This document shows positions 16,591-24,592 of a stretch of DNA of 64,000 bases, piece after piece. The stretch comes from Geobacter sp. UBA5735. GTDB lineage: Bacteria > Desulfobacterota > Desulfuromonadia > Geobacterales > Geobacteraceae. Positions within the stretch are counted from its first letter, which is position 1. The number at the start of each line of letters is the position of its first letter. The stretch is from positions 11,868 to 75,867 of the forward strand of contig DIFZ01000045.1 in NCBI GenBank assembly GCA_002419385.1. The letters are read 5' to 3'. The notes beneath the pieces were generated by a model. The model saw only the letters and a list, made by a program, of their open reading frames with translations. It was not told the DNA's origin and searched no databases. The translations under genes were made by a program, and so were the position numbers.

Positions 16591-17160
16591 TCAGCCGAGC
16601 TTCCCGCCGGTAAAGCCGTAGGTGCCGATCGCTTCCTTCAGGCTCCAGTACTGGGCGGCCTGGGGGCAGTAGGCAATGGGGCGCAGGAGTGATATGTCTA
16701 TGTTCCCCTTGTCGTTCATCACCGCTTCATCCATGTGGACAGCCACGATTTCACCAAGGAACAGGTCATGGACGCCGAGGCTTTTCACGTCGATCACCCG
16801 GCATTCCAGGTTGACCGGGCATTCCTTGATGAGCGGGGCCGCTACCTGGCTGCCGGGGACGGGTGTCAAGCCCAGGCTGGCGAACTTGTCCACATCCCTG
16901 CCGCTGGCCGTACCGCAGCAGTCCAGTTCCCGGAGCTGATCCTCACGGGGAATGTTGACTACGAAGGCTCCGGACTCCCTGATCAGCCGGTGGGAATGGC
17001 GACCCGGCCTGACCGATATGCTCACCACGGGAGGTTCAGAGCACACCACCCCCACCCAGGCAAGGGTAATGATGTTCGGCGGCGTGCCGATGCCGGTGCA
17101 CGACACCATTACGGCAGGTGTGGGAAACAGGTAGGTTCCCTTCTTTATGAGCTTTTTCAT
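16591..17160 (-). CDS. Flavin reductase-like / flavoredoxin FMN-binding protein
   Basis: 189 residues of the FMN-binding split-barrel family. TPAVMVSCTGIGTPPNIIT, ISVRPGRHSHRLI and GAFVVNIPRED are the FMN-contacting segments. CRVIDVKSLGVHDLFLGEIVA is the conserved dimer strand region. The close length and Cys content resemble flavoredoxins of sulfate and metal reducers, which pass electrons via FMN. It stands alone on the minus strand, divergent from the Rrf2 regulator gene, with which it shares a 223-base intergenic region. Confidence 0.85.
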   Translation of the reverse strand: MKKLIKKGTYLFPTPAVMVSCTGIGTPPNIITLAWVGVVCSEPPVVSISVRPGRHSHRLIRESGAFVVNIPREDQLRELDCCGTASGRDVDKFASLGLTPVPGSQVAAPLIKECPVNLECRVIDVKSLGVHDLFLGEIVAVHMDEAVMNDKGNIDISLLRPIAYCPQAAQYWSLKEAIGTYGFTGGKLG

Positions 17161-17277
17161 CGCAGTTACCTTTCTTGTCTGATAAATTTCAACATAGTAC
17201 CAGATTCTTTTCCAGGGGACAACCCGCCGATATATCAGTAGGTCTATGAGGAATCAGCGGGCAATATCCATGATTTC

Positions 17278-17307
17278 TTGACAATAATGATATGAATCAG
17301 ATAGATT
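17278..17307 (+). promoter_or_regulatory. Sigma-70-type promoter of the Rrf2-cysK-larE operon
   Basis: TTGACA at 17278-17283 and TAGATT at 17302-17307 are 18 bases apart. The predicted start near 17314 leaves a leader of about 70 bases before the regulator gene. AT-rich sequence overlaps both boxes and could bind the regulator itself. Confidence 0.6.
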
Positions 17308-17383
17308 ATCCCTGGATAGCACCACGCCGGGCTCATGGGAACGGCTGGTTGTCCGGGTTCCGTTTCATCAAAGGAGTGCGCAC

Positions 17384-17851
17384 ATGAGGCTTTCCACCAA
17401 GAGCCGCTACGGCCTGCGGGCACTGTTCGACATGGCATACAATGCGGGGATGCTGCCTGCGCAGATCAAGGATATCTCCCGAAGGCAGGACATATCGCCG
17501 CGCTACCTGGAGCAGATTTTCCAGAATTTCAAGAAAGCCGGGATCCTGAAGAGCAAGCGGGGGCCCCAAGGGGGGTACTGCCTGGCGAGAAAGCCGGAAC
17601 AGATAACCGTGCGCGAGATCCTGGAAGCGGCAGAAGGTGATACCCTGCTGGTGGAATGCTCTGGAGAGAAGAGGCGCGGGAAAGGGGAGTGCGTGCTGGA
17701 CGGCAGCTGCGTGACCCAGGAGGTATGGAGAACTGCCGGCGACAGGCTCAACGAGTACTTTTCGCAGTTGACCCTGCAGTCACTATGCGAGCGTGGACAG
17801 GCACTGGGAATAAGGCGGGAGCAGGATCACCGATACACCTATTGCATCTGA
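17384..17851 (+). CDS. Rrf2-family transcriptional regulator with conserved cysteines
   Basis: 155 residues. The N-terminal winged helix (MRLSTKSRYGLRALFDMAY, then QDISPRYLEQIF) is typical of IscR/CymR proteins. The sensor loop carries C92, C103 and C109 (VECSGEK, GECVLDGSC), spaced somewhat wider than the iron-sulfur ligands of IscR. It may therefore bind an Fe-S cluster or respond to thiols. It is followed by cysK (87 bases) and larE, so cysteine or sulfur status is the probable signal. Autoregulation at the adjacent promoter is likely but not shown. Confidence 0.85.
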   Translation: MRLSTKSRYGLRALFDMAYNAGMLPAQIKDISRRQDISPRYLEQIFQNFKKAGILKSKRGPQGGYCLARKPEQITVREILEAAEGDTLLVECSGEKRRGKGECVLDGSCVTQEVWRTAGDRLNEYFSQLTLQSLCERGQALGIRREQDHRYTYCI

Positions 17852-17860
17852 TTTCATTTG

Positions 17861-17909
17861 CCCCCCTCACCCGGCGCGCTGCGCCACCCTCTCCCTCAAT
17901 GGAGAGGGG
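17861..17909. repeat. Dispersed palindromic intergenic repeat
   Basis: Between the regulator and cysK lies a C-rich block with two hairpins: GGCGC-GCT-GCGCC (17873-17885) and CCCTCTCC-CTCAAT-GGAGAGGG (17887-17908). A fragment of the same CCCCTCACCCGGC element is at about 37277-37300, and a larger relative is at 59042-59179. It lies within the transcribed spacer, just before the cysK ribosome-binding site. Confidence 0.7.
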
Positions 17910-17938
17910 AACGGAAAGATTGCTGGAAGGAGCATGCG

Positions 17939-18862
17939 ATGACGGTTTACCAGGACGACACCATACTCGGCCGGATCGGCGGGACTCCGCTGGTCAGGAT
18001 AGGCAAGCTTGTCGAGGAGGGTTACGCTGACATTTATGTGAAAATGGAATCCCGCAATCCCGGCGGCAGTGTCAAGGACCGCATCTGCCGGGCAATGATC
18101 GAGGACGCTGAACAGAGTGGCCTCCTGAAGTCCGGCGCCACGGTCGTCGAGCCCACCAGCGGCAATACCGGCATCGGGCTGTCCATGGTCTGTGCGGTCA
18201 AGGGATACAAGCTCATTCTGACCATGCCTGACACCATGTCCGTTGAACGCAGAAGGCTCCTGGCCGCTTATGGCGCCGAGCTGATCCTCACGCCGGGGGG
18301 CCAGGGGATGCGGGGCGCGGTGCAGAAGGCGGAAGAGCTGGCGGCACGTCACGGCCATTTCATGCCGCAGCAATTCAAGAACCCGGCCAATCCGGAGGCT
18401 CACCGACGGACGACCGGCCCGGAAATCGTGGCAGCCATGGCAGGGCTCTCCATCGACGGATTTGTCGCCGGGGTCGGCACCGGCGGCACCATAACCGGCG
18501 TGGGCGAAGTGCTGCGGAAACACAACCCGGATATATGCATCGCCGCGGTTGAGCCGGCCGATTCGCCCATCCTGTCCGGAGGCGTGCCGGGCCCCCACAA
18601 GATCCAGGGGATCGGTGCCGGTTTCGTGCCGGAAGTTCTGAACACCGGCGTCTACGACGAGGTCATCCGGGTGGGGAACGAAGAGGCCTTCGAGGCTGCC
18701 AGGAAGCTTGCCCGGATCGAGGGGATACTGGTGGGCATCTCCGCCGGGGCCAATTTCATCGGCGCTCTCCACATGGCGCGGAAGCTGGGCACGGGCAGGA
18801 ACGTGGTCACCATCATGTGCGATACCGGCGAGCGATACCTTTCCACCGGCATCTACGACTGA
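17939..18862 (+). CDS. cysK: Cysteine synthase A (O-acetylserine sulfhydrylase)
   Basis: 307 residues. PLP enzyme making cysteine from O-acetylserine and sulfide. The PLP lysine is K46 in NPGGSVKDRI. PTSGNTGIG (72-80) binds the substrate carboxylate, and GTGGTITGVGEVL binds the PLP phosphate. ATG 17939 is chosen over a longer frame because GGAAGGAG lies 6 bases upstream and the family start pattern is TILGRIGGTPLVRI. It sits between an Rrf2 regulator and larE, which consumes a cysteine sulfur. Confidence 0.93.
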   Translation: MTVYQDDTILGRIGGTPLVRIGKLVEEGYADIYVKMESRNPGGSVKDRICRAMIEDAEQSGLLKSGATVVEPTSGNTGIGLSMVCAVKGYKLILTMPDTMSVERRRLLAAYGAELILTPGGQGMRGAVQKAEELAARHGHFMPQQFKNPANPEAHRRTTGPEIVAAMAGLSIDGFVAGVGTGGTITGVGEVLRKHNPDICIAAVEPADSPILSGGVPGPHKIQGIGAGFVPEVLNTGVYDEVIRVGNEEAFEAARKLARIEGILVGISAGANFIGALHMARKLGTGRNVVTIMCDTGERYLSTGIYD

Positions 18863-18873
18863 AACCGGCATAA

Positions 18874-19713
18874 ATGGATCAGCTTCGCGAAAAATATGAA
18901 GCACTGCGGCACGTGCTTGCCGGTATGGAGTCCGTGCTGGTGGCTTTTTCCGGCGGAGTGGACTCCACCTTTCTCCTGAAGGTGGCGCATGACGTCCTGG
19001 GCGGCGCTGCCTGGGCCGCAACCGCAACCTCTGCCGTCTTTCCCGGATCAGAATCCCGCGAGGCCGGCCAACTGGCAGCATCGATAGGCGCACTGCAGAT
19101 TGTCGTCAAGTTCAATGAGCAGGAGGTTCCGCTTTTTGCAGCCAATCCTCCTGACAGGTGCTACCACTGCAAGAGGGAGCTGTTCCGGCTTTGCCTGGAA
19201 AAGGCCGCCGAACTGGGCCTGAGGCATGTCCTGGATGGGAGCAACAGCGACGATCTCAGCGACTACCGACCCGGCCGGCGTGCTGTCGAGGAACTGGGTG
19301 TGCGCAGCCCGCTCATGGAAGCAGGGCTTTCCAAGCAGGAGATCCGGATCCTGAGCAGGGAGCTGGGCCTGCCCACCTGGGACAAGCAGCCCTGTGCATG
19401 TCTTGCCAGCCGCTTTCCCTACGGCACGGAAATCACTGTCGAGCGTCTCGGCCGGATAGAGAAGTGCGAGGAATTCCTCAAGAATTTGGGATTCCGGGCC
19501 TACCGGGTAAGGTTCCATGGAGAAACGGCCAGGATAGAGGTGGGTGAGTTGGAAATCCCTCGCCTGCTGATACCGGAGGTGCGGCAGACGATCGTGTCCT
19601 GCTTCAAAGCCGCGGGATTCACCTATGTCGCCCTGGATCTGGAAGGGTACCGCACCGGCAGCCTGAACGAAAGTCTGGCAGATAAAGGGATCATGCGGGG
19701 GGAAGGCACATGA
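18874..19713 (+). CDS. larE: ATP-dependent sacrificial sulfur transferase LarE
   Basis: 279 residues. PP-loop enzyme that adenylates the pyridinium carboxylates of the nickel-pincer nucleotide precursor and donates sulfur to them. The PP-loop is SGGVDS (26-31). C176 in KQPCACLASRFPYG corresponds to the sacrificial cysteine of the characterised enzyme. A second Cys (C174) and a CYHC pair (C96, C99) are also present and could support an Fe-S variant. It starts 11 bases after cysK and overlaps the radical SAM gene. The partner genes larB and larC are 11-12 kb downstream. No larA racemase gene is in the window. Confidence 0.88.
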   Translation: MDQLREKYEALRHVLAGMESVLVAFSGGVDSTFLLKVAHDVLGGAAWAATATSAVFPGSESREAGQLAASIGALQIVVKFNEQEVPLFAANPPDRCYHCKRELFRLCLEKAAELGLRHVLDGSNSDDLSDYRPGRRAVEELGVRSPLMEAGLSKQEIRILSRELGLPTWDKQPCACLASRFPYGTEITVERLGRIEKCEEFLKNLGFRAYRVRFHGETARIEVGELEIPRLLIPEVRQTIVSCFKAAGFTYVALDLEGYRTGSLNESLADKGIMRGEGT

Positions 19714-21128
19714 AAGCGCTCCTGGTCCACCCTCACGGCAGCAACTGGATGGGGTCCGGAAAAGACATCACCACTATTTTCAACCTCATGCCCCCCATCG
19801 GGCTTTTGAGCATCGCGGCTTTTCTTGAGTCGAAAGGCATCGATGCGGATATCCTCGACTGCTACGGCGCACCGGCCACGGTGGAAGAGCACGCACGGGA
19901 CATCCTTTCACGCGGTCCTGACGTGGTGGGCTTCTCCTGCACCACGTCCTCCTTTCTGGAGGGGTACGCCATAGCGGAGTGTCTCAAACAGATGAACGCA
20001 GATGTGCGGATCGTTTTCGGTGGCTCCCATGCCTGCTCGGCAGGCGCAGCACTGTTGAATGACTTTCCCGCAATCGATTTCCTGGTGATCGGCGAAGGGG
20101 AAATCACCTTCTGGGAGCTTTTGCACGACCGGTTCCGCAACCCGGAGTCGATTCCCGGCGTCGGCCTCCGCAGGGACGGCAAGGGGGTGCTCACCTCAAC
20201 CAGGGAGAACATCCCCGATCTGGATGCCCTGCCCTTTCCGGCCTACGGGCGTCTGCGCGGTTTCCCCCGGCGGTACAACCTTCCGCTGTTCAGTTACCCG
20301 AAAGCCCCCAATACCAGCGTCATATCGAGCCGTGGTTGCCCCTACCAGTGCAGCTACTGCGACCGTTCCGTATTCAGCCGGGGATTCCGCTTCAACTCTC
20401 CCGACTACATCGTCGAACACCTGGAATACCTGCACCGGGATTTCGGCATCAGGCATGTTTTCTTCTACGATGACCTGTTCACCTTCGACCGAAGCCGGGT
20501 GGAGCGGTTCTGCATCCTCATGGAGAAAAAGCGCCTGCCGGTCGGCTACAATTCCATTGCCCGGCTGGAGCATGTGGACGCGGAGCTCCTGGCCCTCCTG
20601 AAGCGTTCCGGCTGCTGGCAGGTCAATTTCGGCATCGAGTCGGGGGATCCCGAAATCCTCACGAAACACCGGAAACTCTATGATCTGGGGCAGGTGGAAC
20701 AGAAGCTCAACATGGTGCGTGAGACGGGCATGCGGGTCAAGGGGCTCTTCATGATGGGGTTCCCCGGCGAGACAGAGCAGTCGATCCAGCGCACCATCGA
20801 ATATGCCCTGACTCTGCCCCTCGACGAGATCAACGTGACCAAGTTCACCCCCTTCCCGGGAGCGCCGGTCTACCGGACCATCAGGGAGCACGGTGAGTTC
20901 GACGAAGACTGGCCGTCCATGAACTGCATGAACTTCGTCTTCGTCCCCCACTGCATGACTCGGGAGCGGCTGGAGGAGCTCTACAACGAATTCATCAGTC
21001 GTTTTTACCGGCGGAGCCGGATCCACTGGGGGTACACGAAAATGCTCTGGAAATCGCCCCACAGCATGGGCGTTTTCCTGCGCAATCTTCCCGAGATACT
21101 GCGGTTCGAGATGAAACAGAAATGGTGA
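19710..21128 (+). CDS. B12-binding-domain radical SAM protein
   Basis: 472 residues. The N-terminal 150 residues have a cobalamin-binding Rossmann pattern (LLSIAAFLESKGIDADILDC, VVGFSCTT, IVFGGSHA). The radical SAM core follows, with the cluster ligands C210, C214 and C217 in SRGCPYQCSYC. The C-terminal part has the usual class B (BchE/MiaB-like) layout. The start overlaps the larE stop (ATGA), giving tight coupling. The product could be a methyltransferase or a cyclase; the substrate is not apparent, and an involvement with the lar pathway is only suggested by the coupling. Confidence 0.85.
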   Translation: MKALLVHPHGSNWMGSGKDITTIFNLMPPIGLLSIAAFLESKGIDADILDCYGAPATVEEHARDILSRGPDVVGFSCTTSSFLEGYAIAECLKQMNADVRIVFGGSHACSAGAALLNDFPAIDFLVIGEGEITFWELLHDRFRNPESIPGVGLRRDGKGVLTSTRENIPDLDALPFPAYGRLRGFPRRYNLPLFSYPKAPNTSVISSRGCPYQCSYCDRSVFSRGFRFNSPDYIVEHLEYLHRDFGIRHVFFYDDLFTFDRSRVERFCILMEKKRLPVGYNSIARLEHVDAELLALLKRSGCWQVNFGIESGDPEILTKHRKLYDLGQVEQKLNMVRETGMRVKGLFMMGFPGETEQSIQRTIEYALTLPLDEINVTKFTPFPGAPVYRTIREHGEFDEDWPSMNCMNFVFVPHCMTRERLEELYNEFISRFYRRSRIHWGYTKMLWKSPHSMGVFLRNLPEILRFEMKQKW

Positions 21129-21173
21129 GGCCGGGCTGTGCCTGAGCCGGGCAGAGCGGGTGACGCCAGAGCT

Positions 21174-21536
21174 TCAGTCTTTGTCCGCAAGGAAGGAAAG
21201 TTCGTGTTTCACCTGCTCCGGGTTGACGCTTCTCGCTTCAAGGAGGCTTCGGAGATGGATCATGGTGTCCAGGTCCGTTTCAACGAATTTCACACCGGCA
21301 AGGGTTCCGCTGCAGTGGACGGCCTCTGTTCCGAACTGGAGGACTATGTCTGAACTGTTGAGGCGGAAAAGCAGCGTCCACCGGTCTCCCGGCTGAGCCG
21401 GGAGGTCTCCGCCATGGTCGATCAGTGCGCCTTTGAGCGATATGTCGAGCAATTGGACCTGGACGGTTCGGGAGTCGGTTTCCACGATGCTCTTTTCGAT
21501 ACATTTGATGCGGCTGAAGCGCCTTTGTTCGGACAT
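21174..21536 (-). CDS. PilZ-domain c-di-GMP-binding protein
   Basis: 120 residues from ATG 21536, which has AGGAGG 7 bases upstream; an upstream in-frame extension is discarded. The c-di-GMP motif is present as RRFSR near the N terminus, and DISLKGALI carries the D-x-S-x-x-G element. There is no other domain. It is probably a small effector that changes motility or polysaccharide output, matching the PilT and exopolysaccharide genes elsewhere in the window. It is convergent with the radical SAM gene. Confidence 0.85.
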   Translation of the reverse strand: MSEQRRFSRIKCIEKSIVETDSRTVQVQLLDISLKGALIDHGGDLPAQPGDRWTLLFRLNSSDIVLQFGTEAVHCSGTLAGVKFVETDLDTMIHLRSLLEARSVNPEQVKHELSFLADKD

Positions 21537-21669
21537 GGGAATGCCTCCTGGTGGCGACAAGAGGAAATGGTTGCGCGATGCAACGGGATCCATTGTAGCA
21601 ACGAGATGAAAAATAATAAAGGTAAACTTCAATTGTGGCGCCGCAGGTGAACGTCAAGGGAGGCAGGAA

Positions 21670-22083
21670 TTGACAATCCGGAGCATTCGGGTTGCGTGCG
21701 CCGTTATCGAGGACGACGGCAGGGTGCTGGCGGCCCAGCGCAGCGAGAAAATGAACATGCCGCTCAAGTGGGAGTTCCCGGGCGGGAAGCTCCATGAAGG
21801 CGAAAGCGCCGAGGAGTGCCTGGTGAGGGAGATTTACGAGGAACTGGGAGTCCGTGCCGTAGTCGGGCGCCCGCTGCCCCCGGTCTTCCACCGATACGTC
21901 GATTTCGACATCGAGCTGCTGCCGTTCGTCTGCACCCTCGAGGAAGGCGAGATAACCCTCGCCGAACACCGCGCCATTGCCAGGGTCGCTCCCGATGAGC
22001 TGGGTGAATTCGACTGGCCCGAAGCGGACATTCCCGTCATTGCATCATACCTGGAAAGTCTGAAGGGAGAGAGAAAGTCCTGA
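21670..22083 (+). CDS. mutT: MutT-type Nudix hydrolase (8-oxo-dGTP diphosphatase)
   Basis: 137 residues. The Nudix box runs from GGKLHEGESAEECLVREI to YEELGV and carries the metal-binding REIYEE glutamates. WEFPGGK just before it is the MutT signature. The start is TTG 21670, supported by GGGAGG 6 bases upstream; no nearer ATG fits. It cleans oxidised nucleotides from the pool. It is divergent from the PilZ gene. Confidence 0.85.
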   Translation: MTIRSIRVACAVIEDDGRVLAAQRSEKMNMPLKWEFPGGKLHEGESAEECLVREIYEELGVRAVVGRPLPPVFHRYVDFDIELLPFVCTLEEGEITLAEHRAIARVAPDELGEFDWPEADIPVIASYLESLKGERKS

Positions 22084-22285
22084 TCCGTTCCAACTGCCAA
22101 GTGCCTTCATAAGCGATTTTTGCCGATCTTGGAAACCATTATTTCGCCTTTTCCCAGAATCAGTATTCCCAAACTTTTTTAAAAACCCATCGGGGCAACT
22201 TGACAAAGTCGGATTGTTGACATGGAGGGTTGTTCAAAAGGCCCTCTATGTTGCCTAATTGCTTGATATTATAAGTCACTGTAAA

Positions 22286-22301
22286 TGGCATAATGCTTGC
22301 T
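22286..22301 (+). promoter_or_regulatory. Sigma-54 promoter of the unknown-protein gene
   Basis: TGGCATAATGCTTGC has GG at 22287-22288 and GC at 22299-22300 with exact spacing, and matches nearly all of the -24/-12 consensus. The predicted start near 22312 rules out the TTG (22297) and ATG (22306) starts of the same frame and supports ATG 22348. The 22084-22285 stretch holds a GAGGG/CCCTC inverted repeat and two TTGACA boxes, but no gene. Confidence 0.75.
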
Positions 22302-22347
22302 TGCTATGCTTGGGCTCTCCAAATTAGCGTCTCGTACAGGTTCCAAG

Positions 22348-23487
22348 ATGAATTCACAACCTATTTTCGGTGGCGGCACTCTCTTCCCCCGGACGTCACC
22401 GGCACATGATGTGCTTCGGGAAAGTGGTGGCGCGTTCAGCGAGATACTGGATGCGTCACGATCGGCAGGCAAGCCCGCAAACGCAGGATTGCAGCCCAAT
22501 CCGGTCCCGGCAGGCATGACGGACATGCTCGGACCTACGACGCAGCTGCTGAATCAATACTCATCACCTCCCAACCGGAAAGAACTGGCTGCGGCCTACG
22601 CGCAGCATAGCAGGCATGCAGAGGGCCCTGCCGTCCAGAGCGGATGGCAGAAATACAAGGACGACCAGCTCCTGCGCAATCCGGGCGGCGATCACTACTA
22701 CCTGGACAAAAACATGGTGTCGACTGATCCCGGTGACAGGGAATCATTCTTTGCGCGGATGGGGAAGGATCTGTCGGATGTTGCCGCCAACGTCAAAAAT
22801 TTTTTCGGCAACCTGTTCATGGGGTCAAAAATCCGTTACCGGGATGAAAACAACCAGATCAGGGAAGCAACGCAACGGGGACTTGTGGGCACCTGCGTCG
22901 ATTTTTTCAAGGATCTGGGAAGCGCCCTGACGTTCGGGGCATGGCATCCGGACGAAGCGACAGGGCCGCAGGGTGTGATCGGACGCTTGTCCCATTTTTG
23001 CGCCAAACTGAAAAAAGCCTTTCTCGGTGACCTGGTGGAAGGAGTTCCGAAAAGCGTCAATCATATGGCAAAGAACCTGGTTCTGGCCGGGATGAACCTT
23101 GTTCAGGTGGTTCCTGATGCGACCATCGGCAACCTGGAGGGAGGCAGGAAGCTCACCACGACCCTGTTCGACAACGGGCAGGTACTGGTGGAATATCTGA
23201 CTGATGTCATTCCTTCGGGAGATGCGTGGTTCAGGGTCCATGCCATGAACTTCTCGGGCGGAAAAGCCCCGGTGTTCTACAACCTTGAAATGCCGGAGCA
23301 TGCGAAGGCAGATACCCGGTGGCAGTATGTGCGGAACACTCCCTTTCGCAAGACCATCGAAACCATCGGCACCCTCCTTGCTGACATTGCAACCGTCGGC
23401 CTGGCCGGGCAATCCGGCATATTGACGAACCAGCACAGCGAGAAACATAAGGCGCTGAACAGTTTTCTATCCACCACGCGGCGCTAG
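22348..23487 (+). CDS. Unrecognised protein with several hydrophobic or amphipathic helices
   Basis: 379 residues. I do not recognise a family. The N-terminal 100 residues are Pro/Ser/Gly-rich and probably disordered. Later blocks include GWQKYKDDQLLRNPGGDHYY, DVAANVKNFFGNLFMG, GLVGTCVDFFKDLGSAL, MAKNLVLAGMNLVQVVPDA and TIGTLLADIATVGLAGQSG. The last three are glycine-rich hydrophobic stretches that could insert in or lie on a membrane. There is no signal peptide. It is the only gene behind its sigma-54 promoter and is convergent with a lipoprotein gene. The layout (disordered head, hydrophobic helices) would be compatible with a secreted or pore-forming protein, but that is speculation. Confidence 0.7.
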   Translation: MNSQPIFGGGTLFPRTSPAHDVLRESGGAFSEILDASRSAGKPANAGLQPNPVPAGMTDMLGPTTQLLNQYSSPPNRKELAAAYAQHSRHAEGPAVQSGWQKYKDDQLLRNPGGDHYYLDKNMVSTDPGDRESFFARMGKDLSDVAANVKNFFGNLFMGSKIRYRDENNQIREATQRGLVGTCVDFFKDLGSALTFGAWHPDEATGPQGVIGRLSHFCAKLKKAFLGDLVEGVPKSVNHMAKNLVLAGMNLVQVVPDATIGNLEGGRKLTTTLFDNGQVLVEYLTDVIPSGDAWFRVHAMNFSGGKAPVFYNLEMPEHAKADTRWQYVRNTPFRKTIETIGTLLADIATVGLAGQSGILTNQHSEKHKALNSFLSTTRR

Positions 23488-23500
23488 TGTCCCGTGCGGA

Positions 23501-23848
23501 TCAGTACGGAGCAGGGTACTCGTAGTATTTCGGCATGGCCACACCGGTGCAGTCGAAGGCATACCCGATCATTCTGATCTGACCATAATAACCTCTGGTA
23601 GCTTCCCGCCAGAAGATGTGCGTTGCACCTGCCTCCTTGGCCCTCAAAGCGGACTGGTATTTGTAATCGCCGAGGACCGGAGGGGGGCCCCAATACCGGT
23701 AACCGTAAGGTCCTGGAAATGTTCCGACCGGGCGGCATTCCCGGACGCTCCATGGCTCGCTCACTTCCAGCGGAAAGGGTCTGTGCGGGCCATACGCAGT
23801 GCATCCCGTGACTGCAAAGAGTGTAACGAGCAGCATGATAATCCTCAT
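23501..23848 (-). CDS. Small lipoprotein, DUF4156-like
   Basis: 115 residues from ATG 23848 (GGAGG 4 bases upstream). A lipoprotein signal MRIIMLLVTLFAVTGC places the lipid on C16. The mature part has the pattern of an ECRPVG cysteine, an ALRAKEAGATHIFW helix-strand and a closing GYAFDC cysteine. This resembles DUF4156-type envelope lipoproteins, in which the two Cys probably form a disulfide. A longer upstream frame is ignored because it lacks a signal. The role is unknown. The 23849-24252 gap to the divergent small gene holds a TACAAT -10-like box near 24180 but nothing else clear. Confidence 0.72.
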   Translation of the reverse strand: MRIIMLLVTLFAVTGCTAYGPHRPFPLEVSEPWSVRECRPVGTFPGPYGYRYWGPPPVLGDYKYQSALRAKEAGATHIFWREATRGYYGQIRMIGYAFDCTGVAMPKYYEYPAPY

Positions 23849-24252
23849 AAAACCTCCAGGAGCGTGCATTGTGGCAAGCTTAACCGGAAGATGCCGTTGC
23901 ATCTCCTGTATCAAATGATAGCAGATTGCACAGAAAATCAGACCGGAAAAATGGACGGAGCCGCCATGCCGCTTTCTCTGCATCATGCACGTGTTCCGGG
24001 CTCAGTCTGCTGACGGATTTTCTCACTCGCGGCACTAATCACGGGAACCCGGGCTCGCAAGGTGACTACATATTCAGGTGCACACGCGTTGGCAGTGTGG
24101 TAGTATGCTTCGTGCGCCGCTTCGTTTCGCTTCCGGTAGAACTGGGCTCCAGCACCCTTTTCAAAATTTCGTTAATCCTGTACAATAAAAAAACTCGGGC
24201 AGGATGTGCCTGACGTCTCATTTTCTTAGTGAACGGGGAGGGTTACCACGCA

Positions 24253-24447
24253 ATGCTGATTCTTGTTGAGTATTTCGATGGGAATTTCGGATTTGTCGAT
24301 CCCGGTCGCCTTGACGACTTGATCATGTCACGCAGGATCACGGGATTCAGGCGTGCAACAGAGTGGGTGCGGGTCCCTTATGGCCCTTTGCGGGGGCACG
24401 GAGGGAAGAGGTATGCGGGGTACGACAGAAGAGGAGCGACAGCCTGA
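24253..24447 (+). CDS. Small hypothetical protein of a Geobacter-type family
   Basis: 64 residues from ATG 24253; GGGGAGG lies 11 bases upstream, and GTG 24229 is the alternative. The pattern is MLILVEYFDGNFGFV, an acidic LDDLI helix, GFRRATEWVRV, then a Gly/Arg-rich tail ending in YDRRG. From memory, short proteins of this shape (ILVxYxDG, helix, strand W-V, then G-x-RR) recur in Geobacter genomes without assigned function. There is no signal or membrane segment. It stands alone before the DacB gene. Confidence 0.6.
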   Translation: MLILVEYFDGNFGFVDPGRLDDLIMSRRITGFRRATEWVRVPYGPLRGHGGKRYAGYDRRGATA

Positions 24448-24592
24448 TTGACACCGCATGGAGTGCCGAAACCGCGCGCTCGGTCGTTTCACTTCGTTGT
24501 GGCTGGCGGCTGCAAGGTGAGGAGCTTTTCCCCCTTTGTTTCCGGGACGGGGGCATCGTACCCTGAGGATTGCGCTTGAGGAGAGCAGAAAA

